A stretch of 64,000 nucleotides of DNA, from NCBI RefSeq assembly GCF_024346135.1, contig NZ_JAGQCJ010000008.1:62001-126000 (forward strand). Reading direction: 5' to 3'. The stretch is from Cyanobium sp. CH-040. GTDB lineage: Bacteria > Cyanobacteriota > Cyanobacteriia > PCC-6307 > Cyanobiaceae. Shown here one piece after another: positions 17,328 through 25,942 of the stretch. Position numbers and translations under genes: made by a program. Within the stretch, counting starts at the first letter, position 1. Every line of letters begins with the position of its first letter. The notes under the pieces were generated by a model. It was not told the DNA's origin. It made no database searches and saw nothing but the letters and a program-made list of their open reading frames with translations.

Positions 17328-18539
17328 TCAGCCAGCCAGCTCCAGCAGGGTGCGCACCACGAGCTGCACATCAAAGCTGCTGCTGCGCTGGAATCCCGCT
17401 TCGGCCGCCATCGTCTGGAGCTCACTGTCGCCCTCGGGCAGCGAGCAGTCGAGCAGCCGATCCCCGAACCCGGCGGCGCGGTCGAGGTTGACCCAGTTGC
17501 TGCTCAGGCTTCTGGGGCCGGCGATGAACATCACCTGCCGGGCCACCTCGCTCACCTGGGTGTAGGGCGCGAAGAACTTGAGGTTCATGCAGGCCTGGGC
17601 GAAGCCGGTGATCAGTGGGTAGCGCCGGTACAGCGCCAGCTTCTCCTTGATCGAGAGTTCCTCCGGGCAGATCACATCGATGCGCGGATGGTCCGCGATC
17701 GCCGCCACCACCTCGTCCTCACCGACAAAGCGGGTGGTGCCTCCCTGGAGTTTGTGGCGCGAAAGATAGGCGATACGCCCTGCAACGGGTTCGATCCGCT
17801 CCAGCCTGCGCCTCAGCCTCGGCGCCAGGGCGGCCTGGGCAGCGAGGGGGAAGTCTGCGCTCACGAAGCGGCGGTCGCAGAACAGCGGACTGGAGGACAC
17901 CAGCATCGCCGCCGGGAGCTTTTTGCGGATCAGGCGTGCCCGCTTGCGCAACCCGAGACACTCCAGCCATTCCAGGATCAGCGGGTTGTTGATTTGCTCA
18001 ATCGAATGAGGTGATGCACCTCCTGTACCGGAATCCGACCGTGGAGCTGCATTCAGGCCACCCTGCAGGCCTCCTTGATAGTGAAACCAGATGGGCTCCT
18101 TGCTGCGGCGGAACAGGCGCAGCAGCTGGTAGGTGCGGGAAAGATCCAGCAGCAGGTGGCCGAAGTGGTGGTAGAGGGTGCCGCCATAGAGCAAGGGGGC
18201 TCCTGGTGTGACGACGGCTGGGGGAGTCTCGCCTCCCGTCCTGGAGTGCAGGGCGTAGATGCAGCGAGTGCCCCGCCAGTCGGTGAGGGCGCCAATCGGT
18301 TCGCCCTGGCGGTTCAGGCCCCCCTGGCTGCGTGATTTCCACCAGTCCTTGCCGTCGGATCCGGTGCGCCGGGTGGGCAGCAGCATCGCCTGGGGTTCAA
18401 CCACCCAGGAGGCTGAGTCCGGCGTTTCGATGCTTCCCCACAGATGGGGGTGATCTGCAGGAATGGCAGCGAGGGCCTGAAGGGACGGCACGGAAAGCTG
18501 AGGACTCCGATCGCGCCCATCATATGTGCCAGATTTCAA
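17328..18539 (-). CDS. GT61/DUF563 family glycosyltransferase, paralogue 1 of a tandem pair
   Basis: 403 residues. Shares LLYGGTLYHHFGHLLLDLSR, RIAYLSRHKLQGGTTRF, DVICPEELSIKEKLALYRRY and SLSSNWVNLDRAAGFGD with the downstream gene, so the pair arose by tandem duplication. It has an insertion near residues 155-180 (glycine- and serine-rich, with GGLQGGLNAAPRSDSGTGG) absent from its partner. The start is a TTG that overlaps the stop of the preceding glycosyltransferase gene (TTGA), so translation is probably coupled. Family members are nucleotide-sugar transferases; the two copies may add the same sugar type to different acceptors. Confidence 0.8.
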   Translation of the reverse strand: MKSGTYDGRDRSPQLSVPSLQALAAIPADHPHLWGSIETPDSASWVVEPQAMLLPTRRTGSDGKDWWKSRSQGGLNRQGEPIGALTDWRGTRCIYALHSRTGGETPPAVVTPGAPLLYGGTLYHHFGHLLLDLSRTYQLLRLFRRSKEPIWFHYQGGLQGGLNAAPRSDSGTGGASPHSIEQINNPLILEWLECLGLRKRARLIRKKLPAAMLVSSSPLFCDRRFVSADFPLAAQAALAPRLRRRLERIEPVAGRIAYLSRHKLQGGTTRFVGEDEVVAAIADHPRIDVICPEELSIKEKLALYRRYPLITGFAQACMNLKFFAPYTQVSEVARQVMFIAGPRSLSSNWVNLDRAAGFGDRLLDCSLPEGDSELQTMAAEAGFQRSSSFDVQLVVRTLLELAG

Positions 18540-19540
18540 ACTGGCATACAGCCGTTGATCCCGAGTTCGGCGGCGAGGCCCGCCAGGGCTTGCGTGCGCT
18601 GGGGCAGTTCCTGGAGCAGATCCCTTGCATCCTGCTTGGTGCGGCAGCGGGGCAGGCGGTGGCGGGCCACCACCTGTTGGAATGCGTCACTCCTCATCAG
18701 CTCCCAGGGGGTGTCGAAGCGCTCGAAGTGCGCCAGCGCCAGGATGTTGGCCAGTTCCGTGCCGTGTCGGGCCAGCGGCAGTCGCCAGCCGCGGGCCTTG
18801 CGCAGCCGGGCGTCGACCCTCCCGCCGTCACCCTGGACGCGCCGGTAGCGCCAGCGCAGGGCACAGCGCCGGTTCTGTGGGTGGATCCGGGCCAGCAGGG
18901 CGTTGCGGAAACCGGTGAAGAAGGGGTTGCGGGCCAGCTGGTCGTGGCCGCTCAGCAGTTCGCTGTCGAGCCTGGGTGCCTCGGAGTTCTTGCCGGCCAT
19001 GCGCTGGCCCTGCTCCTGGAAGCTCTCCGGCCGGAAGAACTGCCGTCTGCAGCCGCGTCTGCCAAGGCGACGGCAAAAGTCGACGTCGTCGCCCCCCCAC
19101 CCTGACATGTGGTCGTGATACCCCCCCAGTGCCCGCATCTGCTGGGTGGCGGCCAGGCACAGGCCGGAGGAGGTGCCGTGCTTGCTGTACCCCTTGAAGA
19201 AGGCCTTCGGGTTGTCCGCCAGCGCCTCCACGTAGGGGCGCAGGTCCACGATCGACACGTCGGCGTCGATCTTCAGCACCAGGTCCGCGTCGACCAGTGG
19301 CAGGCCGACGTTCTGGGCCCGGCCCTGGCGCCACAGCGGCTCGTTCTCCGTCCGCACCACCGTCACCCGCTCGCCGGTGAGATCGCCCAGCTCGTCCAGC
19401 ACGGGTGTGGTGGAGTCGAAGTCCACCACCACGATCCGCCGGATCTGCGCACAGGCCAGCCAGGAGGGCAGGCTGGCGCGCAGATACTCCACCCGGTTGC
19501 GGCAGGGCGTGAGCAGGTCGACGGTGGGCAGGGTGCTCAT
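18536..19540 (-). CDS. Family 2/GT27-like glycosyltransferase
   Basis: 334 residues, ATG at 19540. The start is VDLLTPCRNRVEYLRASLPSW, followed by IVVVDFDST, QGRAQNVGLPLVDADLVLKI and DADVSIVD, the nucleotide-sugar-binding region with a DAD metal motif near 94-96. MSGWGGDDVDFCRRL near 150 is the WGxDDxD motif of the galactosyltransferase-type C-terminal domain (PF02709 type), where the acidic residues act in catalysis and acceptor binding. It is followed by the two GT61-like genes with overlapping codons. Substrate unknown. Confidence 0.85.
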   Translation of the reverse strand: MSTLPTVDLLTPCRNRVEYLRASLPSWLACAQIRRIVVVDFDSTTPVLDELGDLTGERVTVVRTENEPLWRQGRAQNVGLPLVDADLVLKIDADVSIVDLRPYVEALADNPKAFFKGYSKHGTSSGLCLAATQQMRALGGYHDHMSGWGGDDVDFCRRLGRRGCRRQFFRPESFQEQGQRMAGKNSEAPRLDSELLSGHDQLARNPFFTGFRNALLARIHPQNRRCALRWRYRRVQGDGGRVDARLRKARGWRLPLARHGTELANILALAHFERFDTPWELMRSDAFQQVVARHRLPRCRTKQDARDLLQELPQRTQALAGLAAELGINGCMPV

Positions 19541-19560
19541 GGGAACGGGCTGGGGGCGAC

Positions 19561-20634
19561 TCAGGGGGCTGCGGGAGTGAACCAGCGGGGATCGGGGCGC
19601 TGTTTGAGCAGCATCCAGCCCAGCGCTTCCAGGGCCGTGCTGGGGCGCAGGGGCGCCAGTCCGGCCGCCTTGATCGCCTTTCGGTCGGTGGGGCCTGAGA
19701 CAAAGGCCCGGCAGAAGCGGCTTCTGATCTGATCGTCATCGGCGCTGAAGGACCGGCGCAGCCGGGCAACCTCCCCGGCGGTCAGCCAGCTGTTGATCGC
19801 CTCCAGCCCGGAAAGCCTGCCCTTGGCGCGGGCCTTGCCGAACTTCCTGCGGGCCTGGTTGTAAAGGTGCACCCTCTGCTGCTGCGGCATCTGCGCGATC
19901 CGGTTGAGGTAGCGCTTGTACAGCACGCAGGGCACGGGGTGACCTGCGTTGAAGCGCGGGTCGGCGGTCTGCTCCGGCTCGGGAAGCGTGAGTTCACCGG
20001 CCAGGGCACTGGTGAACACCTGCGGCAGGGTGCCGAGGCTACAGAGGTCCTCATAGCTCAACACCTGCAGCGGAAAGAATGCTTCCCAGGCTTCCAGTTG
20101 GCGAAGATAGTCGGGGATGTGGCCGAACTGTCGGATGAACTGCTGGATTCCTTTGTGGAAGAAGGTGGCAAGAACGAACTCGCTGTAGCTGCTCTGGATG
20201 TAGCTCACGCGCTCCCTGAGGACGGCCACAACCTTCACATCGGCGTCACCCAGCAGATCGCGGATCCGGGAAATGTTGCGGTGCTTGTTCTGCCAGATCT
20301 GCTCAGATTGACCGTCTCTGGTGTCCCCGCCGAAACCAATCCGCCAAAAGGGTTCGGCGCTGATGATCGTGGTCTTGAAATCGCCGGATCGCCTCGCCAG
20401 GTTGGTGGAGATCTCGCGCAGCTGGGCATCGTCGAAGGGCTTCGGCTTGCCTGTGCAGTCAAGGGAGCGGGCGAAGTTCAGATGGGGGATCAGGTCGCGC
20501 CCACCCGTCAGCAGTTCGGCCTCGGTGGGATACCAGATGCCCTGCTGACGCAGGGCATCCCGATTGCGCCCGAGAAAGCGCTGGATTGAGGTGGTGCCGG
20601 TCTTGTGACTGCCGATGTGCAGGAGGATGGGCAT
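19561..20634 (-). CDS. Sulfotransferase-like P-loop protein
   Basis: 357 residues. The N-terminus ILLHIGSHKTGTTSIQRFL is the 5'-phosphosulfate-binding loop of PAPS-dependent sulfotransferases (H-x-G-x-x-K-T-G-T-T). VVAVLRERVSYIQSSYSEF near 145-165 matches the 3'-phosphate-binding Arg...Ser motif. The enzyme would transfer sulfate from PAPS to a hydroxyl on a glycan, in the cytoplasm before export. It lies eight bases downstream of the HAD protein gene and 20 bases upstream of the family 2 transferase. A second, unrelated sulfotransferase is at 22,848, so the polysaccharide made here is probably sulfated. Confidence 0.8.
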   Translation of the reverse strand: MPILLHIGSHKTGTTSIQRFLGRNRDALRQQGIWYPTEAELLTGGRDLIPHLNFARSLDCTGKPKPFDDAQLREISTNLARRSGDFKTTIISAEPFWRIGFGGDTRDGQSEQIWQNKHRNISRIRDLLGDADVKVVAVLRERVSYIQSSYSEFVLATFFHKGIQQFIRQFGHIPDYLRQLEAWEAFFPLQVLSYEDLCSLGTLPQVFTSALAGELTLPEPEQTADPRFNAGHPVPCVLYKRYLNRIAQMPQQQRVHLYNQARRKFGKARAKGRLSGLEAINSWLTAGEVARLRRSFSADDDQIRSRFCRAFVSGPTDRKAIKAAGLAPLRPSTALEALGWMLLKQRPDPRWFTPAAP

Positions 20635-20642
20635 GGGGCGGA

Positions 20643-22688
20643 TCAGTGACGGCGGTGGAATCGCAGGTACAGCTCCCGCAGCAGACGCAGATCCTCCAGC
20701 CCATCCACGTCATGCAGCAGTTCGAGATGCTCGCGGCGATAGTTTCTGAGGTCGTGCCGCAGAAACAGATGCTGGAACGGACTTTGCTGCATGCGCTGCT
20801 TAACGCCGTGGAAGAACGTCCCGAAGGCTCTGCAGATGTCCAGCAGCCGCTGCGGACGCATCTCCGCTTCGAACTCAGGAATGAAGCCGCGGGCGGCTAG
20901 CTGATGCATATCAAGAACCGAATGATCTGTGGAGTAGTTCATCACTTCCAGCAGGTCGCAGGCCTGGGGCAGAAGCCTGCGAACAAAGTGCCGAGGCAGG
21001 AGTCCCTCAGCCTGATAACTCTCCAGATTCTTCAGGTTGGTGTAGATGAACAGCTGGCGGAGGGGCAGCCCCAGCTGGTCGCGGAAGAAGAGATGGCTGC
21101 TCTGGCCGCTGCCCTGCACATCCACCACCAGCACGTCGGGCCGTTCGGGACCCCCTCCAAGCAGCGAGCGGCTGTAGGCCACATAGCCGGTGGATGCCCT
21201 GGCCTTGGCTTTCCGGGATGTGAGGTAGTAGTGATCGATCGGCAGCCGGCCGCTGCCGTCCTGAACGGTGCCGCTGGCGCATGCCTGGGCCATGGCCCGG
21301 TAGATGCCGTGCAGATAGCCGCAGTCCCTTGAGCAGAACAGCAGATGGCTGGGGGCATCGGGCTGCAGCCCCCGCTGGATCAGCTCCAGGGCCACCAGGT
21401 ACAGCAGCGGCAGGTTGAACCGCCGCTGCACGGTGAGCAGGCCGTCCAGGGCGGTGGCCGGCTGGCCCAGGCGCTGGCTGGCCAGGGGAATGGCCAGCCG
21501 CTGCAGGCGCATCAGGTTGGCCAGGCCCACCAGGCCGGCCTGATGAAACCGCTTTTCCAGCGGCGAGTAGCCGCACTCACGCACCAGGGACACCTGGTGG
21601 TCCCGGCGGGCCGCACGCACGTAGTCGGCCATGTAGTTGTCGCCGAGGTGGTGGGCGGCGATGCCGGCCTTCCTGAGCTCCCGCCACATCGAACTGCTGC
21701 TCTTGCCCCCTGCGCTCACCAGGAAGGGCTGGCGGTCCAGATCGGCGTAAGGACGGGCGATCCTGCGCATCTGATCGGCCGTGAGATACATGTCGCTGAT
21801 CAGCACGTCTCCGGCTTGCAGGCGATCGAGGTTGGCCCGCACCGGCTGGGCGAACTCCTGCTCCGCCTGCAGTTCCAGCTCCCGGATCGCCTCTCGGCGC
21901 TCGGCCGGGATCGCTCCCGCCTGCACCAGGGCGTCGTAGATGTGCTCCAGGTTGTAGTCCGGGTGCTGGCGCCGTGCCTGCCGCTCGGCCTGGACCCGCA
22001 GGGCACGGAAGTTCTCGATGCCGGCCCGTTCTCCCACGTAGTCGAACACCACCTTGGGGTCCGGGTGCCAGCGGGTGATCAGCGTGTCCCAGTAGTCGAA
22101 GCTGTGGATGCGCAGCCGGGGCGCCGCGGCCGGGCCCTCCACCCGCGGCACCCCAGCTGGCGGGGTCGCGTGGCGATGCCGGTAGATCGCTTCTCGCCGC
22201 CCCTCTGCGAGGCAGTGGTAGCCCATCCGCGCCAGCTGTTGGTGCAGGCGTCGGATGCACCAGCGCCGTCGCCAGCCCCGTTCCGGCAGCGTGGCCACCA
22301 GCAGGGCAGGGGGATCGGCCAGCTTCAGCTTGAGATCGCTGCCCGGGGCGCTGGCTGTTTCGATGAACAGCAGGCGCGGCCGGGGCAGTTGGCCCTCGGC
22401 CAGCAGCTCCGGCAGCGGTGCCGTGGCATGCAGCACCGCGTCGGTTCCACGCGCCGTGCTCAGCGCCGCCGCCAGGCTGCCGTCGCGGCACACCACCACA
22501 CCGGCTTGGCCAGTGCGTTCGGAGAAGCGCTGGGAGGGGCTGTTCCGCGCGGTGGCATGGCCCGCAAGAGCCACCCAGCCGGTGCTGGGGGAGCCGGTGT
22601 CCAGCGGATCAGGCGGCAGGCCCGCCACGAGGGCGTCGAGAAGCTGGTCGGTGTCGGCGGGATTCACGGCCATCGCGTTCAGGGGCAC
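20643..22688 (-). CDS. COG5610-type HAD superfamily hydrolase
   Basis: 681 residues from GTG 22688; ATG 22673 would give 676. Residues near 195-205 read HSFDYWDTLITR, with the two aspartates of HAD motif I (D-x-x-D-T). DVLISDMYLT near 295 is motif II with its Ser/Asp. HHLGDNYMADYVRA near 340 carries the final acidic pair. The long C-terminal half (LLYLVALEL, LLFCSRDCGYLHGIYRAM, LVVDVQGSGQSSHLFF) is typical of COG5610 proteins, found in polysaccharide loci and of unknown substrate. The middle DVQGSGQS may be a second phosphate-binding fold. It is probably a sugar-phosphate or glycan-intermediate phosphatase; that is inference. Confidence 0.75.
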   Translation of the reverse strand: MPLNAMAVNPADTDQLLDALVAGLPPDPLDTGSPSTGWVALAGHATARNSPSQRFSERTGQAGVVVCRDGSLAAALSTARGTDAVLHATAPLPELLAEGQLPRPRLLFIETASAPGSDLKLKLADPPALLVATLPERGWRRRWCIRRLHQQLARMGYHCLAEGRREAIYRHRHATPPAGVPRVEGPAAAPRLRIHSFDYWDTLITRWHPDPKVVFDYVGERAGIENFRALRVQAERQARRQHPDYNLEHIYDALVQAGAIPAERREAIRELELQAEQEFAQPVRANLDRLQAGDVLISDMYLTADQMRRIARPYADLDRQPFLVSAGGKSSSSMWRELRKAGIAAHHLGDNYMADYVRAARRDHQVSLVRECGYSPLEKRFHQAGLVGLANLMRLQRLAIPLASQRLGQPATALDGLLTVQRRFNLPLLYLVALELIQRGLQPDAPSHLLFCSRDCGYLHGIYRAMAQACASGTVQDGSGRLPIDHYYLTSRKAKARASTGYVAYSRSLLGGGPERPDVLVVDVQGSGQSSHLFFRDQLGLPLRQLFIYTNLKNLESYQAEGLLPRHFVRRLLPQACDLLEVMNYSTDHSVLDMHQLAARGFIPEFEAEMRPQRLLDICRAFGTFFHGVKQRMQQSPFQHLFLRHDLRNYRREHLELLHDVDGLEDLRLLRELYLRFHRRH

Positions 22689-22847
22689 CGTGCTGAAAGG
22701 GGCCTGTGAACAGTGGTGCCCTCAGGGGCGTGGAGCCTGCCAGGAAGATGGACTGCCTCGTGGCCCTGCCGCTGGGACTCTGGCTCGATCCCGTGGTGCG
22801 GACGGCGTATCAGGGCCAACAGAGCGCGTTCAACCTGGTTGCGGATG

Positions 22848-23627
22848 CTACGCCAGCGATCCCACCGGCTCGGGGAAGCGTTCCCAGAGGGCCGGAGCAT
22901 GATCCAGGTTGCCGGTTGCCAGCTGTTCGATGGGCTGGTCCGGGTAGAACAATTCCACGTCCAGGCGGTAGCGCTCAAGGGCCAGTTCGATGGTTCGCGG
23001 AGTATTGAAGTAGGGTTGGAGATCTGTATCGCTGCCCCGGCGCACGTTCTTGCTGGGCAGTCGACCCAGAGCCGGGAGACCCCACTGGCGCATGCGTCGA
23101 CGCAGCACCTGCCAGTGCTCGGGCATCGCTTCGAGCTTGCCGATGAACGATGGCACGATCACACCATCGATGCACAGGATCGTGCTCTGGGGCAGCAGGT
23201 GCACATCCAGATCGGCGTCGTCCGTCCCGGCCACCACCTCCAGGAAGTGCTCGAACGGCATGTTCCTCTCCAGTCCCATGCGCTCCATGGCGCCGGGAAC
23301 ACTGGCGATCTCGACCAGCTTGTTGTTGTAGGCCGACACCAGCCGGTCGAAGGGGTTGCGCACGAAGCTGAAGATCAGATGCGTGGCGCGCTGGAGCAGG
23401 GCCGTCTGGGCATCGATCATGCAGGTCTCGCCATGGGTGCCACGGCGCCAGAAGGCATCGGCGGTCGATCGCAGTCCCTCCTCGGGGGGCTGTTCGAGCA
23501 GACGGGTGAGCGCCGCTTTGACCGACGAGTTGGCCACCTTCGGCACCCGCCCGTAGATGAGGGGGATGCGCTCGAACTGGATGAAGTGCTCGGCCAAACC
23601 GGAGTCTGAAGTCCTGGCAGCCATCAT
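22848..23627 (-). CDS. Sulfotransferase family 2 (carbohydrate sulfotransferase) protein
   Basis: 259 residues. GRVPKVANSSVKAALTRL near 26-43 is the PAPS 5'-phosphosulfate loop of the Sulfotransfer_2 family (PF03567), with K-V-A-N-S-S in place of a classical P-loop. SFVRNPFDRLVSAYNNK near 92-108 is the 3'-phosphate-binding motif (R-N-P-x-x-R-x-x-S-x-Y), almost identical to that of heparan and chondroitin sulfotransferases. It would sulfate a sugar of the exported polysaccharide. The ATG overlaps the stop of the CBS-NeuB fusion gene by four bases (ATGA), so both are translated together. Confidence 0.88.
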   Translation of the reverse strand: MMAARTSDSGLAEHFIQFERIPLIYGRVPKVANSSVKAALTRLLEQPPEEGLRSTADAFWRRGTHGETCMIDAQTALLQRATHLIFSFVRNPFDRLVSAYNNKLVEIASVPGAMERMGLERNMPFEHFLEVVAGTDDADLDVHLLPQSTILCIDGVIVPSFIGKLEAMPEHWQVLRRRMRQWGLPALGRLPSKNVRRGSDTDLQPYFNTPRTIELALERYRLDVELFYPDQPIEQLATGNLDHAPALWERFPEPVGSLA

Positions 23628-25927
23628 GCAGCGACGGGCGTGCGCCGCTGGGCCAGGTGGTGGTGCTCCAGGCGCTCCAGTGCCAGCCAGGCACCTTCGC
23701 CGTTGTTCTTGTGGCCCTGCCAGATCTCGGGGATGAAGGAGGCGTCCGGCGCCAGGCGGTCCAGCAGGTTGAACACGCTGGCCCAGTCCACTTCCCCTTC
23801 ATCGATCTGCAGACCCTCGCCGTCCACCCCGGCGGCATCGGCGAGTTGCAGGTGCGCCGTGAAGGGCAGGATCCGCTCCAGGAACACGGAGAACGGCTGG
23901 CGCAGGTGGTTGCAGGCCAGCTTGGAGTGGGAGACATCGAGGCACACCCGCATGCCCTGGCTGCGGCAGAAGCTCTCGATCGACTCGGCGTCAACGAACA
24001 GGTTGTGGAACCGCTGTCCGCCGAAATGCCAGGGGAAGGGCGGCATCGTCTGTGGGATCACCTCCACGTCGACCGTGTCCAGTTCGTCGAGGCTGCGCAG
24101 CAGCCGCCCCAGCAGAGGTTCCCGCTCTCCCGCTGCGAGGTGGCGCTGAGCGGAGAAACCACCGACGTTCGTGACCAGGAGCACAGGGGCGGGACAGTCG
24201 AAGCGCTTGCGCAGGCGGGCGGAGAGGTTGATCACGCGCTGCAGTTCCACCACGGAGTGACGGCGGTAGTCCTCATCGAGGCTGCAGAGGTCGAGGGTGT
24301 GATCCCCGGCGAACAGTTCCGGGGCGTGCACCACCAGCCCGATGGGTACGCGAGGGGGCAGCACCGTGTCGATGTCCACCTCCAGATCCTTGTAGCTGAG
24401 GTGGATCTCCACCAGATCGAGATTGCTGGCGGTGCGGAACGCCTCGAAGTCGTGGTACCTCACCGGCACGCCGAAGCTGTTGGCGAAGCGGTAGGGCCGT
24501 GGCTGGGCTGCCGGCTGATGCAGATCCGACTCGAAGAAGAACTCCCCGGTGGCCTTGGCGGTGGCGAGCGTCCGGCCCAGCAGGTCATTGAGCCGGTAGG
24601 GCTGCAGGCCCTGACCGGGGCTCTGGATGCGCACCATCTCGCGCGTCACCACGGTGCCAGCGGGAATCGGGCAGGCGGCCACCAGGCTCTTGGCCAGCAC
24701 CTCACGGTTCATCAGCTCCCCCTGGCTGAGGCTGCGGGCGGCTTCCGACCCCATCGATTCCTCCACGGCCCGGATGCCGGCCACCATGGCGGCGAATTCA
24801 TCGGGGAGCAGGCTCACCTTGTGGTCGTTGCCCTCCATGGCCCGGTCGAGGGTGATGTGCTTCTCCACCACGGTGGCGCCGAGGGCCACCGCGGCGATCG
24901 GGACCGCCGTGCCCCGCTCGTGCCCGGAATAGCCCACCGGCCCCGCGGCCAGCTCCGCCAGCCGGGGCAGGTAGCGCAGGTTCACGTCCTTGAAGGGCGT
25001 GGGGTAGGTGGAGTTGCAGTGCAGCAGCACGAAGGCGGCTCCCAGCTGGCGCAGATGACGGATCCCGGCCACGATCTCCTGTTCGGAGGCCATGCCGGTG
25101 GAGGCGATCAGCGGCTTGCCCGTGGCGGCGATGGCGGCCAGCAGGTCGTGGTTGGTGAAGTCCGCCGAAGCCACCTTGAAGCCCGCCATGCCCCAGCGCT
25201 CCAGCTTCTCCAGGCTCGCCTCGTCCCAGGGGGTGCAGAGGGGGATCAGGCCGCGTTCCAGGGTGTGGTCGAAGCAGCGGTAGAGCTCCTCGTCGCTGAG
25301 CTGGAAGCGTTCCAGCAGATCGAGGGTGTACTGGGTGCCGAGATCTGACGCCATGTCGTTGCTGTCGCCGGCGTTCACGTAGAGGCGACCCATGTCGCGC
25401 ATCTGGAACTTGGCGCAGTCGGCCCCGGCCTCGGCGGCGGCATCGATCAGCCGCAGGGCCAGATCCAGGCTGCCGTTGTGGTTGTTGCCGATCTCGGCGA
25501 TCACGAAGGCCGGAGCGCCTTCGCCGATGGCCCGTCCGGCCAGCTGCAGCTGGCGCTGTCCACCCCGTGCGACACCCACCACCCGTCCATGGTCATCCAG
25601 CAGCGGGATGACCTGAATCTTGTGGGAGCACAGCTCGGCCAGCTCGGCGGCGGGGATGCCCTCCGGGGCCGAGACGCAGCTGGGGTTCATGGCGGCGGTC
25701 ACCGGCCGGCCGAGATCGATCACGTCGCTGCTGCCGATCCAGCGGCGGAAGTCCCCGTCGCTGAGCACGCCCTGGAGGATGCCCCCCTCGGACACCACGA
25801 AGATCAGACGGCACTTGTTGGCGGTGATCTTGTTCAGGGCGGTGAGGATCGAGTCCTCGGCGAAGACGACGAACTGGGTGAAGTTGCGCTCGATCTGTAC
25901 CGCCTGCACCGACGCTCCGCCTGCCAC
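23624..25927 (-). CDS. CBS pair - NeuB - SAF - TIM-barrel fusion protein (nonulosonic acid synthase)
   Basis: 767 residues, GTG at 25927. Domains in order: two CBS motifs (about 20-125, LIFVVSEGGILQGVLSDGDFR and IQVIPLLDDHGRVVGVA), a NeuB TIM barrel (140-390, FVIAEIGNNHNGSLDLA, AKFQMRD, LIASTGMAS, HCNSTYPTP, GYSGHERG, VEKHITLDRAMEGNDH), a SAF antifreeze-like domain (about 410-470, CPIPAGTVVTREMV, LLGRTL), then a xylose-isomerase-like barrel (480-750, MRVCLDVSHSKLACN, FTAHLQLADAAGV). NeuB condenses phosphoenolpyruvate with a six-carbon amino sugar to a sialic-acid-like nine-carbon sugar; catalytic metal and PEP residues appear kept. The last domain could be an isomerase or epimerase making the substrate. 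CMP activation would be by NeuA nearby. Confidence 0.9.
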   Translation of the reverse strand: MAGGASVQAVQIERNFTQFVVFAEDSILTALNKITANKCRLIFVVSEGGILQGVLSDGDFRRWIGSSDVIDLGRPVTAAMNPSCVSAPEGIPAAELAELCSHKIQVIPLLDDHGRVVGVARGGQRQLQLAGRAIGEGAPAFVIAEIGNNHNGSLDLALRLIDAAAEAGADCAKFQMRDMGRLYVNAGDSNDMASDLGTQYTLDLLERFQLSDEELYRCFDHTLERGLIPLCTPWDEASLEKLERWGMAGFKVASADFTNHDLLAAIAATGKPLIASTGMASEQEIVAGIRHLRQLGAAFVLLHCNSTYPTPFKDVNLRYLPRLAELAAGPVGYSGHERGTAVPIAAVALGATVVEKHITLDRAMEGNDHKVSLLPDEFAAMVAGIRAVEESMGSEAARSLSQGELMNREVLAKSLVAACPIPAGTVVTREMVRIQSPGQGLQPYRLNDLLGRTLATAKATGEFFFESDLHQPAAQPRPYRFANSFGVPVRYHDFEAFRTASNLDLVEIHLSYKDLEVDIDTVLPPRVPIGLVVHAPELFAGDHTLDLCSLDEDYRRHSVVELQRVINLSARLRKRFDCPAPVLLVTNVGGFSAQRHLAAGEREPLLGRLLRSLDELDTVDVEVIPQTMPPFPWHFGGQRFHNLFVDAESIESFCRSQGMRVCLDVSHSKLACNHLRQPFSVFLERILPFTAHLQLADAAGVDGEGLQIDEGEVDWASVFNLLDRLAPDASFIPEIWQGHKNNGEGAWLALERLEHHHLAQRRTPVAA

Positions 25928-25942
25928 GTTGGAACGCTGAAT

